DNA of 9,341 nucleotides. Origin: Nocardioides sp. Lineage in GTDB: Bacteria > Actinomycetota > Actinomycetes > Propionibacteriales > Nocardioidaceae. Position 1 is the first letter of the stretch. Every line of letters begins with the position of its first letter. The stretch lies in the NCBI GenBank assembly GCA_003519585.1, contig DOWL01000072.1, positions 1 to 9,341 on the forward strand, in the 5' to 3' direction. Below are positions 7,548 through 9,341 of this stretch, in pieces. A program made the translations under genes and the position numbers. The notes beneath the pieces were generated by a model. It saw only the letters and a program-made list of their open reading frames with translations, had not been told where the DNA came from and did no database searches.

Positions 7548-7584
7548 GCGGCGGCCGCCCCCATGAGCTGGGGACGGCCGCCGC
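7548..7584 (-). terminator. Strong 16-bp hairpin after rplL, likely end of the ribosomal operon
   Basis: The minus strand reads a 16-nt arm GCGGCGGCCGTCCCCA, loop GCTCA, then TGGGGGCGGCCGCCGC. All 16 pairs form, 15 Watson-Crick and one T-G wobble. It begins 57 nt downstream of the rplL stop. The following bases (AGCGCATTTCGCC) contain only a TTT run, so it lacks the classic U-tract. Actinobacterial terminators often lack long U-tracts, so a terminator is the best guess. A leaky terminator that lets some transcripts run into mceG is also possible. Confidence 0.65.
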
Positions 7585-7597
7585 GGCGGTCGTGCAT

Positions 7598-7616
7598 CAG
7601 GCAGCTGAGCTGCCTG
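7598..7616 (-). terminator. Short hairpin directly downstream of rplL
   Basis: Minus strand CAGGCAGC - TCA - GCTGCCTG is a perfect 8-bp stem with a 3-nt loop, 25 nt after the rplL stop. It has no T-run behind it. It precedes the larger hairpin by 13 nt, so the two may act together as a tandem terminator or as a 3' stabilising element for the rplJ-rplL mRNA. Confidence 0.5.
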
Positions 7617-7641
7617 GAGTCACACGTGGTTCAAAGAAGCG

Positions 7642-8040
7642 TCACTTGACGGTGACGGTGGCGCCGGCGCCCTCCAGGGCCTCCTTGGCCTTGTCGGCGG
7701 CAGCCTTGTCCACGCCCTCGAGGACGGGCTTCGGCGCGGCCTCGACGAGGTCCTTGGCCTCCTTCAGACCGAGGGAGGTCAGGGCGCGCACCTCCTTGAT
7801 GACGTTGATCTTCTTGTCGCCGGCGGCCTCGAGGACCACGTCGAACTGGTCCTGGTCGGCAGCGTCGTCGCCGGCGGCGGCAGCAGCGCCACCACCCGCG
7901 GCGGGGGCGGCGGCCACGGCGACCGGGGCAGCGGCGGTGACGCCGAAGGTCTCCTCGAACTGCTTCACGAACTCGGACAGCTCGATCAGCGTCATCTCCT
8001 TGAACGCGTCGAGCAGCTCGTCGGTGCTGAGCTTCGCCAT
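7642..8040 (-). CDS. rplL: 50S ribosomal protein L7/L12
   Basis: 132-residue L7/L12, the multi-copy stalk protein that recruits and activates translation GTPases. The start is ATG 8040-8038, with AAGGAA 8 nt upstream. Residues 1-33 are the dimerisation domain that binds L10 ([20 protein letters not shown]). Residues about 34-60 form an Ala/Gly/Pro hinge, and 63-132 the conserved C-terminal domain, with [20 protein letters not shown] (77-96), [10 protein letters not shown] and the end GATVTVK. Length is normal for the family, with a slightly long Ala-rich hinge. It lies 75 nt downstream of rplJ in the usual rplJ-rplL order. It probably shares the rplJ transcript; a hairpin between the genes may help set the higher L12 dose. 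Confidence 0.99.
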   Translation of the reverse strand: MAKLSTDELLDAFKEMTLIELSEFVKQFEETFGVTAAAPVAVAAAPAAGGGAAAAAGDDAADQDQFDVVLEAAGDKKINVIKEVRALTSLGLKEAKDLVEAAPKPVLEGVDKAAADKAKEALEGAGATVTVK

Positions 8041-8064
8041 GGTGGCGGTTCCTTCCGTTTGGTG

Positions 8065-8086
8065 ACCCGCGGCGTACGCCGCGAGT
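8065..8086 (-). other. Hairpin/palindrome between rplJ and rplL
   Basis: The 75-nt gap between rplJ and rplL holds a perfect 16-bp palindrome (CGCGGCGTACGCCGCG, 8068-8083). As RNA it extends to a 9-bp stem with a GUAC loop (8065-8086), including one U-G pair. It lies about 14 nt upstream of the rplL ribosome site. Possible roles are an RNase processing site or a barrier separating translation of the two genes, which need about 1:4 to 1:6 product ratios. The role is inference; the structure is read directly from the bases. Confidence 0.5.
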
Positions 8087-8115
8087 CGGGTTCTCTAGGT
8101 GGTGGTCAGCCCTGG

Positions 8116-8853
8116 TCAGGCTTCGTCGGTCGCCTCAGCGGCCTCGGTGGCCTCCGCGGTCGGCTCCTCGACAGCAGCGTCCTCGGTGGACGCATCCTCG
8201 GTGGCGACCTCGGCGGCCGGCTCCTCGGTGCTGTCTGCGGTGCTCTCCTCGGTGGTCTCCTCGGCCGCGGGAGCGGCCTCCTCTGCGGCGGGCTCAGCCG
8301 GAGCGGCAGCACCGGCTCCACCAGCGAGGATCGAGGGGTCCTGCTCGGCCTTGGCCTGCAGCGCACCCGCGAGACGGGCGGCTTGGGCGATCGGCGCGTT
8401 GAGCAGGTAGACGGCCTGGCTGAGCGAGGCGAGCATCGCGCCCGCGAGCTTGCCCAGCAGCACCTCGCGCGACTCGAGGTCGGCGAGCTTCGCGACCTCC
8501 TTCGCGTCGATGGCCTTGCCGTCGAGGTAGCCGCCCTTGATGATCAGGGCGGGGTGGGCCTTGGCGAAGTCACGCAACCCCTTGGCGGCCTCCACGACGT
8601 CCCCGTTGAGGAACGCGATCGCGGTGGGACCGACGAGGAGCTCGTCGAAGCCGGAGATGCCCGCCTCTTGGGCGGCCAGCTTCGCCAGCGTGTTCTTGAC
8701 CACGGCGTAGTCGGCGTGCTCGCCGAGGGAGCGGCGCAGGTCCTGCAGCTCCTTGACGGTGAGTCCGCGGTACTCGGTCAGCACAGCGCCGGCGGCATCG
8801 TTGAACGAGTCGACGATCTCCGCGACGGCGGCCTGCTTGTCTGCCCGCGCCAT
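8116..8853 (-). CDS. rplJ: 50S ribosomal protein L10 with long acidic C-terminal tail
   Basis: 245-residue L10 (uL10), which anchors the L7/L12 stalk to 23S rRNA and represses its own operon by binding the leader mRNA. The start is ATG 8853-8851 ([10 protein letters not shown]) with AAGGAG 4 nt before it. The rRNA-binding domain covers about 1-130: [19 protein letters not shown] (25-43), [10 protein letters not shown] (51-60), GPTAIAF (75-81), [10 protein letters not shown] (106-115). The L12-binding helix is 131-168 ([20 protein letters not shown], then [10 protein letters not shown]). A usual L10 stops near residue 165-180. Here a low-complexity tail (about 179-245) follows, made of Ala, Glu, Thr, Pro, Asp and Ser. 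It has 22 acidic residues from position 187 on and no Lys or Arg after K168. The tail is in frame up to a normal stop, and its codons look like the rest of the gene, so I see no frameshift. Confidence 0.99.
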   Translation of the reverse strand: MARADKQAAVAEIVDSFNDAAGAVLTEYRGLTVKELQDLRRSLGEHADYAVVKNTLAKLAAQEAGISGFDELLVGPTAIAFLNGDVVEAAKGLRDFAKAHPALIIKGGYLDGKAIDAKEVAKLADLESREVLLGKLAGAMLASLSQAVYLLNAPIAQAARLAGALQAKAEQDPSILAGGAGAAAPAEPAAEEAAPAAEETTEESTADSTEEPAAEVATEDASTEDAAVEEPTAEATEAAEATDEA

Positions 8854-9043
8854 CGGTCTCCTTCTCTCATGGATTGAGACCGGCCCCGCAGAAAGACGAA
8901 CGCCCCGAGCGCAGGCTCAGGGCGTGGATAGATCCGGAGGATCCTCTGCTCTGTCCCCTGCGCAGGCCGTCCGCATCGCTGCGGAACCTTCGGTCCGGCT
9001 GCTTGCGCACCCGGGTGACCGGCGGTCTCTGGTTACGGCGTCA
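8854..9043 (-). promoter_or_regulatory. L10-type autoregulatory mRNA leader of rplJ-rplL
   Basis: The untranslated stretch before rplJ has the look of a ribosomal protein L10 leader. On the minus strand, GCAGCCG (9002-8996) can pair with CGGCCTGC (8969-8962, one bulge). This encloses a GGACC-GAA-GGTTCC element (8996-8983) and a hairpin CCGCA-GCGA-TGCGG (8984-8971) with a GNRA-type loop. A CCTGCGCAGG palindrome (8966-8957), a small GATCC-TCC-GGATC hairpin (8943-8931) and a terminator-like hairpin (8925-8900) follow, before AAGGAG and the start codon. Known L10 leaders bind L10 or the L10-L12 complex to lower expression. That this is one of them rests on position, the stem-loop pattern and my memory of the motif. 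Confidence 0.72.
8889..8925 (-). terminator. Terminator-like attenuator hairpin in the rplJ leader
   Basis: Minus strand ACGCCCTGAGC - CTGC - GCTCGGGGCGT forms an 11-bp stem (one T-G pair) with a 4-nt loop, followed by TCGTCTTTCTG, which is fairly T-rich for this genome. It stands 46 nt before the rplJ start codon, where an attenuator would act. The loop side contains CCTGCGC (8915-8909), exactly complementary to GCGCAGG earlier in the leader (8963-8957). An alternative antiterminating fold is therefore possible. Confidence 0.6.
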
Positions 9044-9073
9044 AGAGTACGGGCGCCGCGCGCGATGAGCCAA
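9044..9073 (-). promoter_or_regulatory. Candidate promoter of the rplJ-rplL operon
   Basis: On the minus strand TTGGCT (9073-9068) and TACTCT (9049-9044) are separated by 18 nt. They match the main actinobacterial sigma factor pattern moderately (TTG at -35, TAnnnT at -10). The predicted start near 9037 would give a leader of about 180 nt that begins just before the L10-leader-like structure. No transcript data are available, so this is a sequence match only. Confidence 0.5.
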
Positions 9074-9089
9074 ATCGCAGCCCCGCACA

Positions 9090-9155
9090 TCGAGCTTGTC
9101 GAGATGACCGCGGGTCGGCACCCAGCTCACCCTGCGGCGGTCTCGACAAGCTCGA
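9090..9155. repeat. Intergenic inverted repeat (15-bp arms)
   Basis: TCGAGCTTGTCGAGA (9090-9104) and its exact reverse complement TCTCGACAAGCTCGA (9141-9155) are separated by 36 bp. The 36-bp spacer includes a small GGGT-CGGC-ACCC hairpin. The arms are imperfectly self-complementary (TCGA...TCGA). The TCTCGACAAGCTCGACC type of sequence is, to my knowledge, a common dispersed intergenic repeat in Nocardioides and related genomes. It lies upstream of the rplJ promoter and probably near the end of the preceding gene. Confidence 0.7.
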
Positions 9156-9341
9156 CCAGCGGTGGCCCGATCCCAGCGCGGCTTCTCCAGCCGCCGACGT
9201 ACGTCGCTGCGAAGGTGTCGCGCACGCCATTGGCGGCGCGCGTGGCTACGACGCTGATTTACGCGACGCGCCGTCCGGGAGTGGTTCGCGAGCGGAGCGA
9301 GCGCGCCTCGTGATCGGCCCCATGGCCATGGCGACTGCGAA
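9156..9341. other. Intergenic stretch with no gene seen
   Basis: I find no convincing gene here on either strand. The open frames are Arg/Ser-rich in all readings, lack ribosome sites and do not resemble known proteins; rplA (L1) would be the usual neighbour but its C-terminus is not recognisable. The segment GCGAGCGGAGCGAGCGCG (9288-9305) is a short repetitive motif. The gene before rplJ probably lies beyond the window edge. Confidence 0.5.

Noticed and set aside
8131..8320. Frameshift or readthrough as the cause of the long L10 tail
   Set aside because: The frame continues with the same codon bias into a consistent Ala/Glu-rich sequence and a normal stop before rplL. A genuine extension is more likely.
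8753..9313. 186-residue plus-strand open frame across the rplJ leader
   Set aside because: It is antisense to rplJ and its leader, includes the inverted repeat, is Ala/Arg/Ser-rich, and has no homology I can see.

Overview
The window looks like chromosomal DNA from a high-GC actinobacterium, most likely the Nocardioides / Propionibacteriales side. I infer this from the strong G/C third-position bias, the actinobacterial-type mce operon, and an inverted repeat of the TCGAGCTTGTCGAGA type that I associate with Nocardioides-like genomes. No species can be named from sequence alone. Every supported gene lies on the minus strand, so transcription runs from right (9341) to left (1).

Right part (about 9073 to 7642): a ribosomal protein operon. 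A candidate sigma-70-type promoter (9044-9073) feeds a leader of about 180 nt that resembles the ribosomal protein L10 autoregulatory leader and ends in a terminator-like hairpin (8900-8925). It is followed by rplJ (L10, with an unusual 65-70 residue acidic tail) and rplL (L7/L12). A hairpin-forming palindrome sits between the two genes.

Middle (7641 to 7413): a 229-bp gap with two hairpins just after rplL, one of them a 16-bp stem. A third hairpin lies just before the next gene.

Left part (7412 to 1): one tightly packed lipid-import operon of the Mce type. In order it holds the ABC ATPase MceG (Mkl), two MlaE/YrbE permeases (YrbEA, YrbEB), then MCE-domain proteins MceA, MceB, MceC, MceD and the start of the lipoprotein MceE, which runs off the window edge. 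MceF is expected beyond it. From YrbEB to MceE every junction is a 4-nt stop/start overlap (ATGA or GTGA), so translation is probably coupled. Together the products should form an envelope-spanning importer: MceG hydrolyses ATP, the YrbE dimer sits in the plasma membrane, and the MCE subunits form a hydrophobic conduit toward the outer envelope. The substrate (sterol, fatty acid, phospholipid or other lipid) cannot be read from the sequence.

I see no clearly novel system. The points most worth a second look are the placement of mceG directly after rplJ-rplL (the same neighbourhood as mkl in Mycobacterium tuberculosis), the L10 leader with a possible antiterminator pairing, the acidic L10 tail, and cysteine pairs found only in some of the Mce subunits. 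Long open frames on the opposite strand are by-products of the G/C-rich codon pattern.
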